64,000 bases of DNA from DAIDKA01 sp035503515 (lineage in GTDB: Bacteria; Pseudomonadota; Gammaproteobacteria; Steroidobacterales; Steroidobacteraceae). Location: contig DATJTJ010000135.1 in NCBI GenBank assembly GCA_035503515.1, positions 45,208 to 109,207 on the forward strand. Reading direction: 5' to 3'. The position numbers and the translations under genes were made by a program. The notes under the pieces were generated by a model. It was not told the origin of the DNA, searched no databases, and saw only the letters and a list, made by a program, of their open reading frames with translations. This document shows positions 1 to 12,655 of this stretch, piece after piece; the stretch's first letter is position 1; each line of letters begins with the position of its first letter.

Positions 1-98
1 TCGAGGAGCTGATCCAGAGCGCCGGGTTGCTGATCGTGGGCGCCGAGTACCACCTGGAGACCGGCGTCGTCGAGTTCTTCGAGGGCGTGGACGAGTGA
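1..98 (+). CDS. C-terminal tail of a probable beta-carbonic anhydrase (cut by window edge)
   Basis: The last 31 codons of a forward gene enter from the left edge and end at TGA 96-98. The visible tail includes LLIVGAEYHLETGVVEFF. The pattern of a short hydrophobic strand, G-x-x-Y-x-L-x-T-G-x-V-x-F, is typical of the C-terminus of bacterial beta-carbonic anhydrases, which interconvert CO2 and bicarbonate. The zinc ligands would lie upstream, outside the window, so the identification rests on the tail alone. The gene converges on opgH, with only 10 bases between the two stop codons. Confidence 0.45.
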   Translation, partial: EELIQSAGLLIVGAEYHLETGVVEFFEGVDE

Positions 99-108
99 GG
101 CGGCGGGC

Positions 109-2037
109 CTAGGACAGCGGTGGCGCGACCCGGTAGTCGAGCTTCGAGGGCTCCATGCGCAGCGGCGCCAGGGTCGGCGTCTGCAGCGTATCGCCCCTGA
201 CCACCAGCGTCAGCTCACTCGCCACCGGCGGCGCGGCGGCGCTCTGCCGCGCCAGGGCCCGGTGCATGAGCGCGAGTTCCGGAGGCGGCGCGGTTTCCTC
301 CGGCGTCAGCAGCAGGCCCATGCGACGCAGCCCCAGCCCCAGGTCCACGCGGCTGGAAACCATGGTCAGGAATGCCGACAGCAGCAGACCTGCCAGGACC
401 GGCATCATCCACCAGATGAAGCGCGGTGCGAACGTCAGGATCACCGCGCCCCAGATGATGCCCAGCAGGATCTGCCAGCGGTGCCGGGCGAGCGCATCCC
501 CGAAGCTCACACCGCGATCCCCGCGATCCTGGGTATTCCAGGTGACGGGCTTGCCGGCCAGCGTCGTCAGCACGAAGGTGGTGTGGAACACCATCATCGG
601 CGGCGCGAGCAGCATGCTGAAGAGCTGTTCCAGCAGCAGGCTCAGCAGCAGCCGCGGACCGCCCCCGAAGGCGCGGCGGCGCGGGGTGCGGATCATCGCC
701 AGGGTGGCGCCGAGCACCTTCGGCAGCAGCAGCACCACGATGGTCGCGAGCAGCAGTGCGGCGATCTCGCCGTCGCGGTATTCGGGCCAGACCGGGAACA
801 GGGTATGGGTGCCGGTCTCGAAGTACTGATAGCCCTGGATCGCCTCCTGGCAGGTGATGATCGAGCTCAGGACCAGCACGGCGAACCACATGGGCGAGGT
901 GGAGTACGACAGGATGCCGGTGATCATGTGCAGGCGGTTGAGCCAGTGCAGCCGGGGCATCACCAGCACCCGCATGTGCTGCAGGTTGCCCTGGGCCCAG
1001 CGCCGGTCGCGGGCCGCGAAGTCGATGATGTTCGAGGGCACCTCCTCCCAGCTGCCCATCAGGTCCGGGATCAGCCACACCTTGTAGCCCGCGCGGCGCA
1101 TGAACGCGGCCTCGACGAAGTCGTGGCTGAGGATCTCCCCGCCCAGCGGCGCCTTGCCCCGCAGGCGCGGCAGGTCGCAGTGCCCGGCGAAGGCCTGCAG
1201 GCGGATGATGGCGTTGTGGCCCCAGTAGTTGGCTTCGCCGAGCTGCCAGAACGCGAGGCCGCTGGAGAGCATCGGGCCATTCAGGCGCGCCCCGAACTGC
1301 ACCATGCGCGCGAACAGCGTCTCCCGGCCCACGGGCAGCGGCGCGGTCTGGATGATGCCCACGTCCGGATGCGCATCCATCAGCCGGGCGAGCGTCACCA
1401 GGGCCTTGCCGGACATCACGCTGTCGGCGTCGAGCACGATCATGTGCGTATAGGCCGCGCCCCAGTTGCGCACGAAATCGGCGATGTTGCCGGACTTGCG
1501 GCTGGTGTTCTGGGCCCGGCGCCGATAGAAGATGCGTCCCTGCCCGCCATGCTTGGCGACGAGCGCGCGCCAGGCGGCCTCCTCGGCCACCGCGACGTCG
1601 CTCTTGCGGGTGTCGGAGAGGATGAACAGGTCGAATGCCGCGCTCTCGCTCTGCGCCGCCAGGGAGGTCCAGATGGCATCGAGCCCCGCGGTGGTGCGCG
1701 CGGGATCCTCGTTGTACACCGGCATGACCAGCGCGATGCGGCTGTGGATCACCAGACCATCGGCGTCATGGGCCTGGATCACCCCCGCATCGCCGCCCTT
1801 GAGGCGGATGATGAAGCCGGCGATCGCGGTCCAGAAGGCACCCGAGATCCAGGTGAAGAGGCAGAAGAACAAGACCAGGCTGATCGCCTCCAGCACGGTG
1901 AGACCGTTGGCGCGCAGGATGTCGAGCATCAGCAGGCTTGCGAGGATGCTGGTGAGGAACGTCAGCCCGAAGAACAGCACGCGGCGGCGGCTGCGTGCCG
2001 TCTTGGTGGGGACCTCGAGCAGTGGGCCGGCATCCAT
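109..2037 (-). CDS. opgH: Glucans biosynthesis glucosyltransferase H (OpgH/MdoH)
   Basis: Inner-membrane family 2 glucosyltransferase that polymerises UDP-glucose into the beta-1,2 backbone of osmoregulated periplasmic glucans. Of 642 residues, 20-43 and 51-77 form two N-terminal membrane segments. A cytoplasmic GT2 domain follows, with MPVYNED at about 105-111, the DAD metal motif at 203-205 and RRWAQGN at 345-351 (the Q/RxxRW motif). Several further membrane helices lie in the C-terminal half. The protein is about 200 residues shorter than E. coli OpgH, mostly at the N-terminus, which is the size seen in Xanthomonas-like bacteria. The start is ATG, 8 bases after the opgG stop, so the two genes are surely cotranscribed. 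Confidence 0.95.
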   Translation of the reverse strand: MDAGPLLEVPTKTARSRRRVLFFGLTFLTSILASLLMLDILRANGLTVLEAISLVLFFCLFTWISGAFWTAIAGFIIRLKGGDAGVIQAHDADGLVIHSRIALVMPVYNEDPARTTAGLDAIWTSLAAQSESAAFDLFILSDTRKSDVAVAEEAAWRALVAKHGGQGRIFYRRRAQNTSRKSGNIADFVRNWGAAYTHMIVLDADSVMSGKALVTLARLMDAHPDVGIIQTAPLPVGRETLFARMVQFGARLNGPMLSSGLAFWQLGEANYWGHNAIIRLQAFAGHCDLPRLRGKAPLGGEILSHDFVEAAFMRRAGYKVWLIPDLMGSWEEVPSNIIDFAARDRRWAQGNLQHMRVLVMPRLHWLNRLHMITGILSYSTSPMWFAVLVLSSIITCQEAIQGYQYFETGTHTLFPVWPEYRDGEIAALLLATIVVLLLPKVLGATLAMIRTPRRRAFGGGPRLLLSLLLEQLFSMLLAPPMMVFHTTFVLTTLAGKPVTWNTQDRGDRGVSFGDALARHRWQILLGIIWGAVILTFAPRFIWWMMPVLAGLLLSAFLTMVSSRVDLGLGLRRMGLLLTPEETAPPPELALMHRALARQSAAAPPVASELTLVVRGDTLQTPTLAPLRMEPSKLDYRVAPPLS

Positions 2038-2045
2038 GGCGTCGC

Positions 2046-3752
2046 TCAGGTGACGAGCTGGTAGGTCCAGGTCTCGGACAGCGATTCCCCGTAGAGTTGC
2101 AGGAAGCAGTGCAGGTCGACGGTATCATGCGGATGCGTCGGTACGACCAGGAAGCTGACGCGCCACAGGCCGTTCTCCTCCAGGCGCTGCACCGTGACGT
2201 TCTCGGTCGTGCCGCTGTTCACCGTGAGCAGGGCTTTCACCGGCTGCGACGGATCCAGCCCCGTGAGGTCCCCGCCGCCGAAATCGATGATCACGCGGCG
2301 GGCGTCGCTGCGCGACAGGTCGCGTTGCTCCTCGGGCGTGGCGGCGGTGATCCGGGTCGCGACCACCTTGGCGCCGGGCGGCCACAGCGGTGACTCCAGG
2401 TTCGCCGAGAGCAGGTACGAGTAGTGCAGTTCCTTGCCCGCGGCCACGGGCTGCTCGGGCACCCAGTACAGGGCGATGTTGTCGTGGATCGCCTCGTCGG
2501 TGGGGATTTCGACCAGCTCGGCGCCCCCCTTGCCCCAGTCCCCGAGCGGCTGGATCCAGTAGCTTGGCCGGCGCTGGAAGTTCGCGACCGGGTCCTGGTA
2601 GTGGCTGAAGTCCCGATCGCGCTGGATCAGACCGAGGCCGCGCGGCCCCTGGTCCATGAAGCGGTTGATGCGCAGCTCGCGCGGATTGACCAGCGGGCGC
2701 CACAGCCACTCGCCGGTTCCGGTCTGGGCCATGAAGCCATCGCTGTCGTGGACCTGGGGCCGATAGTCGTCGAAGCGGTGTCCCGAGGGGTCCGTGCCGA
2801 ACAGGAACATCGAGGTCAGCGGCGCAATGCCGAGCTTCTGGATGCTACGGCGCGGAAACAGCGAGCTGGTCACCTCGACCTGGGTGATGCTGCCGGGCCG
2901 CACCGTGAACTGGTAGGCGCCGGTGATGCTTTCGCTGTCGAGCAGCGCGTACAGCGTCAGTACGCGCTGCTCCGGATCGGTCGGCCGCACCAGCCAGAAG
3001 TCGGTGAACCAGGGGAACTCCTCGCCGCCCTTGGAGGCGGTGTTGATGGCGAGTCCCCGGGCCGTGAGCCCATATTCCTGGTTGCGCCCGAGCACCCTGA
3101 AGAACGAGGCGCCGAGGAACACGATGACCTCGTCCTTGTAGCCGGGCGTGTGCAGCGGGTAGTGGACGCGGAAGCCGGCGTACCCCAGGTCGCGCGGCAG
3201 CTTGCCGGGCTGGCGCACCACCCTGCCGAAATCGAACCAGGCCGGATTGTAGGGGACCGGTCGCGGCGCGCCGTCCACCACTTCGGAGATCGCGACGCGC
3301 CGGTCGAAGTTGAAGCCGCGGTGGAAGAACTGCACCTCATACAGGGACTGGTTGCGCCACAGCGCATCGGCGCGGCGGAAGCGGATGGACTGGTACTGAT
3401 CGTAGGTCAGGTGCGCGATCGCGGCCGGCAGCTTGGTGGAGCCTGCGACGTAGGGCTGCTGCGAGCGCTGCCGGGCGAGATCCTCGACGTTGGCGAATCC
3501 GAAACCGGAATCGGCCGCGGCCGGCGCGGGCGCGGGTTGCGGCGCCACCGGCGCGGCCTGGTCGGCCGGCACGGCGCGGGGGGTGGAACTGCCGGCCGAC
3601 AGCCGCCGGCCGATCATCTCGGAGAGTCCCTCCGGTGGCCGCGATGCGTCGCCCGTCTCCGACGGCACGCTCACGTGCACGCCCAGAACGTAGGCGCCGC
3701 CGACGAGTGCCAACACCAACAACCCGCCGACTATCCAGTGACGCACCTGCAC
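2046..3752 (-). CDS. opgG: Glucan biosynthesis protein G (OpgG/MdoG)
   Basis: Periplasmic partner of OpgH needed to make osmoregulated periplasmic glucans; the family has a galactose-mutarotase-like beta-sandwich plus an Ig-like domain. The 568-residue product starts with a hydrophobic segment (about 7-27) that is a signal peptide or anchor. A low-complexity Pro/Ala stretch (about 60-90) follows, and the MdoG domain begins near residue 90 (VEDLARQRSQQPY). Conserved family blocks such as DGFMAQTGTGEWLWRPL and NPRELRINRF are visible. The start is a GTG with AAGGA about 9 bases upstream. The gene lies 35 bases downstream of the lhr stop and 8 bases upstream of opgH. A paralogue with a Tat-type leader (OpgD) lies at 56568-58130. 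Confidence 0.95.
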   Translation of the reverse strand: MQVRHWIVGGLLVLALVGGAYVLGVHVSVPSETGDASRPPEGLSEMIGRRLSAGSSTPRAVPADQAAPVAPQPAPAPAAADSGFGFANVEDLARQRSQQPYVAGSTKLPAAIAHLTYDQYQSIRFRRADALWRNQSLYEVQFFHRGFNFDRRVAISEVVDGAPRPVPYNPAWFDFGRVVRQPGKLPRDLGYAGFRVHYPLHTPGYKDEVIVFLGASFFRVLGRNQEYGLTARGLAINTASKGGEEFPWFTDFWLVRPTDPEQRVLTLYALLDSESITGAYQFTVRPGSITQVEVTSSLFPRRSIQKLGIAPLTSMFLFGTDPSGHRFDDYRPQVHDSDGFMAQTGTGEWLWRPLVNPRELRINRFMDQGPRGLGLIQRDRDFSHYQDPVANFQRRPSYWIQPLGDWGKGGAELVEIPTDEAIHDNIALYWVPEQPVAAGKELHYSYLLSANLESPLWPPGAKVVATRITAATPEEQRDLSRSDARRVIIDFGGGDLTGLDPSQPVKALLTVNSGTTENVTVQRLEENGLWRVSFLVVPTHPHDTVDLHCFLQLYGESLSETWTYQLVT

Positions 3753-3787
3753 TCAATTCTGTCCTTCGTTGAAAAGCGCTCAATCTA

Positions 3788-8053
<4,266 letters not shown>

Positions 8054-8066
8054 GTAATGGGCCTCC

Positions 8067-8564
8067 TCAGCTCGCGGCCAACGCTACTTCGTGTCCGGGC
8101 ACGCCGATTTCAAGGGCCAGCACCGCGACGATCAGTTCATGATCCTCGCGCTGCGGCAGCCCGGAAACCGCGATCGTGCCGACGCAGCCGCTGCCGCGCA
8201 AAACCAGCGGGAAGCACCCCCCGTGCGCCGCATAGTCGTGCTCGGCCAGGCCGTACTTGTCGCGCAGCGAGGTCTGGCGCCGCGCCAGTTCGAGTCCCAC
8301 GGCATAGGAGCTGCGATGGAAGCGCAGCACCACGTTGCGCTTGCGGCGGGCCCACTCGGCGTTGTCCGGCGACGTGCCCGGCATCGCCGCGAGCAGCAGC
8401 TGCTGCGCGCCCAGCCAGATGTCGAGCGTGACCGCGGCGCCACGCGCCGCGGCCGCCGCGCGCAGCTGCTGCCCGAGCCGCCAGGCGGCATCGGCATCGA
8501 AGCTCTGGAACTGCAGCCGCGACTCCTGCTGCGCGATCCGCGCGATGTCCTCGGCGACGCCCAT
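8067..8564 (-). CDS. UPF0303 / haem-degrading-domain protein
   Basis: A 165-residue cytosolic protein of the PF03928 (GlcG/HbpS-like) UPF0303 group. The block N-x-V-x-R-F-x-x-S-S-Y (NVVLRFHRSSY) and the C-terminal GCFPLVLRGSGCVG are typical of it. Relatives bind haem or small ligands, but the role of the UPF0303 branch is not settled. The ATG start is one base downstream of the stop of the EthD-type gene, and lhr begins 13 bases after its own stop, so translation is probably coupled along the run. Confidence 0.85.
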   Translation of the reverse strand: MGVAEDIARIAQQESRLQFQSFDADAAWRLGQQLRAAAAARGAAVTLDIWLGAQQLLLAAMPGTSPDNAEWARRKRNVVLRFHRSSYAVGLELARRQTSLRDKYGLAEHDYAAHGGCFPLVLRGSGCVGTIAVSGLPQREDHELIVAVLALEIGVPGHEVALAAS

Positions 8565-8565
8565 G

Positions 8566-8880
8566 TCAGCCGACGCGCACTTCGCTCACCTGCAGGACCG
8601 GCTGCTCGTTGCAGAAGTTCGGCAGATCCCCGATCACCTCGGCCGCGTGCGGCCCGAAGGCCTTCTGATACGAGTCCACCGAATCGAACCGCAGCTGCGT
8701 GATCACCAGGAAATCCGGCTTCGAGCCCGGCGCGCCGCCGCCGACGCCGTGCTGCACCATGACGCCCTTGAGCGCCGTGCCGAGCAGGCGGTGGATCATC
8801 GGGATGTGGCTGTTCAGGTAGTAATCCATGTTGAACTTCAGCGCATCGGTGTTCCGGTACAGGACGTTCACGGTGATCAT
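8566..8880 (-). CDS. EthD-family protein (dimeric alpha-beta barrel)
   Basis: A 104-residue protein with the EthD/ferredoxin-like fold. It starts ITVNVLYRN and carries the family pattern HIPMIHRLLG, with a C-terminal GDLPNF block. EthD proteins are small dimeric alpha-beta barrels first linked to ethyl tert-butyl ether degradation, but most members have no known substrate. AAGGAG stands 6 bases before the ATG, the best ribosome binding site in this run. It is probably the first gene of a reverse-strand unit continuing through UPF0303 and Lhr to OpgGH. Confidence 0.85.
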   Translation of the reverse strand: MITVNVLYRNTDALKFNMDYYLNSHIPMIHRLLGTALKGVMVQHGVGGGAPGSKPDFLVITQLRFDSVDSYQKAFGPHAAEVIGDLPNFCNEQPVLQVSEVRVG

Positions 8881-8909
8881 CGGCTGCTCCTTAATCTCTT
8901 ACGGATCTG

Positions 8910-10382
8910 TTACGGAAATTCAGAACGGGGTGCGGACGTATCCAGTGCCTCGGGCCCACGGTCGCGGCCGGCGAACTTGAGGATCAGGCGGGCGAGGCCA
9001 TCGTAGTCGCCGTCGAAATGATGGCCACCGGCGAGCTCGACGATCCCCGGGGTGCCGGGAGCAAAGTCCGAGCACAGCGAGTCCTTGTCCCCGGTCCCGA
9101 ACACGCACACCGTGTTGGCACGCGACAGCCGCTGGTATTCCGGCAGTATCGGCAGGCCGCTCGCCGGCCCGACCCAGTTGGCCAGGTGGAACTCGAAGGC
9201 CGCGTTGCGTCCCAGCCCCAGCAGCGTCGTCGTCTGGATCATGTGCCGCGTGGCCTCCGGCAGCCGGTTCACGGCGAACGGCAGCACGTCGGCACCCTGC
9301 GAATAGCCGATGAGCAGCACGTGACGGCGGTTCCAGGCCCTGGCGTAGTACTGCAGCGTGCGGTCCAGGTCATGGGCCACGCCCGCCGGCGTGCGCGGCG
9401 TCCAGAAATAGCGCAGCGTGTCCCAGCCGACCACCGGGATGCCGCGCTCGGCCAGCGCCCGGGCCACCTGCTTGTCGATGCCGGCCCAGCCGCCATCGCC
9501 GGACAGGAGCACGGCAAACAGGTCCTCGTTGCCGTTGGCGGTCTGGGGCACCTCGATCAGGGGCAGATCCTTGAGCGTCAGGGGCGCCACGGGCTGGCGC
9601 AGGGGCACACCGGCGGTCACTGCATCCAGGGCCGCGGTCAGCTGCGCCGACCACTGCGGGGGATGCGCGAAATCGTGCTGCACGTCGGGAATCAGCGAGA
9701 TCTGCGCATTGTGGATCCTGCGGATGAAGGCCGCGGCATCCTCGGCCGGACAGACGGTATCGGCGCTGCCATGGACGTCGACCCAGCGCAGTGCGAACTT
9801 CGGGTCCGGCAGCAACGTCAGGCCCTTGCCGCCGGCGCGGCGCACGAAGTGCGTGCCCTCCCCCTTGCAGAAGGGCCTGGAGGTCTCGTAGTCGGGGGTG
9901 AACCCGAGCGTCACGACCCCCGCGAACAGGCCCGGGGGCGCCTGGGCCGCCGTGGCATAGGCCAGGGTCGCGCCCGCCGAGTACCCCCCCAGGACGGGGG
10001 TGATGTAGGTCGGCAGATGGTAGTAGGCCTGGATGTAATGGCTGAGATTCTCCAGATCCCCATCGGCAAAGAAGCACTCGCTGTGCTCGGCGGTGAAGCT
10101 GGCCAGCAGGGCGGGCTCATCGATGCCCAGCACCAGGGCGCCGTGCTGCTGCAGGACCCGCGCCATCCTGTCGGTATCCGCCTGCCATCCCCCGTCACCG
10201 GAGAGGAACAGGATCACCTGCCGCACGTGCCCGGCGGGCGCATAAACGCTCACCTTCCGGAAACGGCCGTGTTCGATGGTGTCGGTCGGGCCGCGCGAGC
10301 AGGAGACTGTCATGGCACTCACGATGATGCCGAGCAGGAACAGGTACGCCAGATTGATCTTGCCGCCGGAGCGCTCGCGCAT
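8910..10382 (-). CDS. acvB: AcvB/VirJ-type secreted serine hydrolase
   Basis: Predicted periplasmic alpha/beta hydrolase of the AcvB/VirJ family. In Agrobacterium and Rhizobium, AcvB/AtvA hydrolyses lysyl-phosphatidylglycerol. The 490 residues begin with a hydrophobic leader (about 9-27) ending in VSC, a possible but imperfect lipobox. Two homologous halves follow. Each has an SGDGGW block (near 55 and 300) and its own nucleophile elbow: GYSAG in the first half and GYSQG in the second, the latter being the VirJ domain proper. The usual partner, the LpiA/MprF synthase, is not in this window. The ATG is clear, but no strong ribosome binding site precedes it. Confidence 0.85.
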   Translation of the reverse strand: MRERSGGKINLAYLFLLGIIVSAMTVSCSRGPTDTIEHGRFRKVSVYAPAGHVRQVILFLSGDGGWQADTDRMARVLQQHGALVLGIDEPALLASFTAEHSECFFADGDLENLSHYIQAYYHLPTYITPVLGGYSAGATLAYATAAQAPPGLFAGVVTLGFTPDYETSRPFCKGEGTHFVRRAGGKGLTLLPDPKFALRWVDVHGSADTVCPAEDAAAFIRRIHNAQISLIPDVQHDFAHPPQWSAQLTAALDAVTAGVPLRQPVAPLTLKDLPLIEVPQTANGNEDLFAVLLSGDGGWAGIDKQVARALAERGIPVVGWDTLRYFWTPRTPAGVAHDLDRTLQYYARAWNRRHVLLIGYSQGADVLPFAVNRLPEATRHMIQTTTLLGLGRNAAFEFHLANWVGPASGLPILPEYQRLSRANTVCVFGTGDKDSLCSDFAPGTPGIVELAGGHHFDGDYDGLARLILKFAGRDRGPEALDTSAPRSEFP

Positions 10383-10605
10383 GTGATGAAGGGCTACCTT
10401 ATGTTAAACGGGTAATCCAGGGGGCAAGCCGCCCGCTCAAGGGAGCCCAGTTGAATTCGGGGGATCGGAGACCATTATCGGGGAGGCCGCGGCCTCCATC
10501 AACGGCACCGCCCGGTCAAGGTCCAGCATGGCACCTCGATTGCATTGCACAAGCTGGAATGGGCTCCACAGAACCCGGGTGCGAGCCGGCAGGAGAAATC
10601 CGATC

Positions 10606-10626
10606 ATGGTAAGGTTCCGTCGCTAA
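10606..10626 (+). CDS. Possible six-codon leader peptide upstream of the desaturase
   Basis: An AGGAG at 10591-10595 sits 10 bases before ATG GTA AGG TTC CGT CGC TAA, encoding MVRFRR. This is the only strong ribosome binding site in the 286-base gap between acvB and the desaturase gene; the desaturase itself has only a weak GAAGG 12 bases before its start. It could be a regulatory leader ORF or chance. The rest of the gap (10383-10668) shows no other gene that I can support. Confidence 0.25.
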   Translation: MVRFRR

Positions 10627-10668
10627 GCCACCCGCTAACCCCCGTACTCTTGAAGGCACCATCAGAGC

Positions 10669-11829
10669 ATGTCTAACGCCGACGTAGTCCGAGCCGAAAA
10701 GCCGCCGCTGATCATCCTCAACGTCACGATCTTCACGTTGACGGCACTGGTAGCCCTGGTGGCAGTGCCCTGGTACGGCCTCAGGCATGGGTATTCGGCG
10801 GGGATCTGGGCCTTCTTCGCGTTCTTCCTGATCGCCAACGAGATGTCCATCACCGGCGGGTACCACCGCCTGTGGGCGCACAAGGCCTACGAGGCGCACT
10901 TCATCCTGCGCGCCTTCTACTTACTGTTCGGCACCATGGCGCTGCAGAACAGTGCCTGGGTGTGGTGCAGCGGCCACCGGCGCCACCATCTGAACGTCGA
11001 CGACAACGAGAAGGATCCCTACTCCTCCGGCCGCGGCTTCTGGTTCTCGCACATCGGCTGGATGCTGCGCGACTACAAGAGCGGCGAGGTCGACTTCTCC
11101 AACATCCCGGACCTCAGGCGCGACAAGCTGCTGGCGTTCCAGCACAAGTACTACGCGCCGCTGGCGCTTCTCACCAACTTCGGCCTGCCGACCCTGGTGG
11201 GCTGGGCGCTGGGCGACATCTGGGGCGGACTGCTGCTGGCAGGCGTGCTGCGCCTGGTCCTGAGCCACCACTTCACCTTCTTCATCAATTCCCTGGCCCA
11301 CATGTGGGGCTCGCGTCCGTACACCGAGGACAATACCGCCCGTGACAACGCGGTGCTGGCGCTGGTGACCTTCGGCGAGGGCTACCACAACTTCCACCAC
11401 ATCTTCGCGCACGACTACCGCAACGGCGTGCGCTGGTGGCAGTGGGATCCGACCAAGTGGCTGATTTCCTCCTGCTCCTACGTCGGCCTGGCCCGCCGCC
11501 TGAAGCGCACGCCGGCCTTCCAGATCCAGCGCGCGGTGCTGGCGATGCAGCTGAACCGGGCGCAGCAGAAGCTGGCCCAGCTGCCGCAGGCCCATCGCGG
11601 GCCGACCCACATCGAGCAGCTGCGCAGCAAGATCGCCCAGGAGTACGACGCCCTGGCCACCGCGGTCGCCGACTGGACCCGCGTCAAGGAACAGTGGCTG
11701 GAGGAAAAGAAGCGGGCCGTCATCGAGCATTGGGAACAGGCCAGTTTCCAGACCCGCCTGCACGAGATCGAACAGCGGCTGAAGATGCAGCGGCGGCGGC
11801 TGCGCGTGCTGCACGCCGAACTGGCCTGA
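10669..11829 (+). CDS. Membrane delta-9-type fatty acyl desaturase with C-terminal coiled coil
   Basis: Integral-membrane di-iron desaturase that introduces a cis double bond into acyl chains (acyl-CoA or phospholipid). All three histidine boxes are present: HRLWAH (66-71), HRRHH (103-107) and HNFHH (240-244). Four hydrophobic segments flank them. After about residue 275 a charged, helical, Gln/Arg/Glu-rich extension of roughly 110 residues looks like a coiled coil. Bacterial homologues near 390 residues (the DesB-like group) also carry such tails. The gene stands alone between acvB and yebC and is closed by a textbook terminator. Confidence 0.92.
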   Translation: MSNADVVRAEKPPLIILNVTIFTLTALVALVAVPWYGLRHGYSAGIWAFFAFFLIANEMSITGGYHRLWAHKAYEAHFILRAFYLLFGTMALQNSAWVWCSGHRRHHLNVDDNEKDPYSSGRGFWFSHIGWMLRDYKSGEVDFSNIPDLRRDKLLAFQHKYYAPLALLTNFGLPTLVGWALGDIWGGLLLAGVLRLVLSHHFTFFINSLAHMWGSRPYTEDNTARDNAVLALVTFGEGYHNFHHIFAHDYRNGVRWWQWDPTKWLISSCSYVGLARRLKRTPAFQIQRAVLAMQLNRAQQKLAQLPQAHRGPTHIEQLRSKIAQEYDALATAVADWTRVKEQWLEEKKRAVIEHWEQASFQTRLHEIEQRLKMQRRRLRVLHAELA

Positions 11830-11862
11830 CCGCCGCGACCAGCTCGCGAGGGATCGCCGACA

Positions 11863-11885
11863 CCCCCGCCGCAAGCGGGGGTTTT
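11863..11885 (+). terminator. Rho-independent terminator of the desaturase gene
   Basis: A perfect 7-bp stem, CCCCCGC (11863-11869) with GCGGGGG (11875-11881), has a five-base loop and is followed directly by TTTT. It lies 34 bases after the desaturase stop and before yebC, so the two genes are separate units. Confidence 0.85.
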
Positions 11886-11919
11886 CACATCCGCCGCCGG
11901 AACACTCGGGACGATTCAC

Positions 11920-12642
11920 ATGGGACGCATATTCGAAGTCAGAAAGGCCACGATGTTCGCGCGCTGGAACCGCATGGCCAAGCAGTTCGCGCGCATCGCC
12001 AAGGACATCACCATGGCGGTGAAGTCCGGTGGGCCCGACCCCGCCGGCAACCCGAGCCTGCGCCGCGCCGTGCAGAACGCGCGCGCGGTGAACATGCCCA
12101 AGGACAAGATCGAATCGGCCATCAAGCGCGCCTCGGGGCGCGATGCGGCCAACTACCAGCAGGTGATGTACGAGGCCTACGCGCCGCACGGCGTCGCGAT
12201 GCTGATCGAGACGGCCACCGACAACCCGGTGCGCACCGTCGCCACGGTGCGCAACGTGGTCACCAAGAACGGCGGCAATCTCGCCACCAGTGGCAGCGTC
12301 AGTTTCCAGTTCCGCAAGATGGGCGTGTTCCGCCTGGATCCGACCGGCATCGATCATGACGACCTGGAGCTGTACCTCATCGACCACGGGCTCGAGGAAA
12401 TGGGCGACAGCACCGGGGAGAAGGGCGAACCGCAGCTGCTGATCCGCTGTGCGTTCGCGGACTTCGGCAAGCTGCAGGAAGCACTGGAAGCGCGCGGCCT
12501 GTCGCCGCTGTCCGCCGAACACGAATACCTGCCGACGGCGCCGACCGAGCTGGCCGAAGCCGAAGCCACCGAAGTGCTGGCGCTGGTGGACAGGCTGGAA
12601 CAGGAAGACGACGTGCACAGCGTCTTCCACAACCTCGCCTGA
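11920..12642 (+). CDS. YebC/PmpR/TACO1-family protein
   Basis: A 240-residue member of the YebC family, annotated as transcriptional regulators and more recently linked to translation of difficult sequences on the ribosome. Family blocks include MPKDKIESAIKRA, YEAYAPHG, NPVRTVATVRNV and GSVSFQF. The N-terminus MGRIFEVRK...FARWNRMAKQF differs from the usual proteobacterial MAGHSKW start and recalls the MGRAFEFRK form that I associate with Bacteroidota. This may therefore be a second, distinct YebC subgroup. It sits directly after the desaturase terminator and converges on def, with 13 bases between the stops. Confidence 0.88.
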   Translation: MGRIFEVRKATMFARWNRMAKQFARIAKDITMAVKSGGPDPAGNPSLRRAVQNARAVNMPKDKIESAIKRASGRDAANYQQVMYEAYAPHGVAMLIETATDNPVRTVATVRNVVTKNGGNLATSGSVSFQFRKMGVFRLDPTGIDHDDLELYLIDHGLEEMGDSTGEKGEPQLLIRCAFADFGKLQEALEARGLSPLSAEHEYLPTAPTELAEAEATEVLALVDRLEQEDDVHSVFHNLA

Positions 12643-12655
12643 GGCCCTTCGGCCT

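Noticed and set aside
262..2064. A 600-codon forward frame antisense to opgH
   Set aside because: Shadow of opgH caused by high GC and codon bias; no recognisable domain and no initiation signal.
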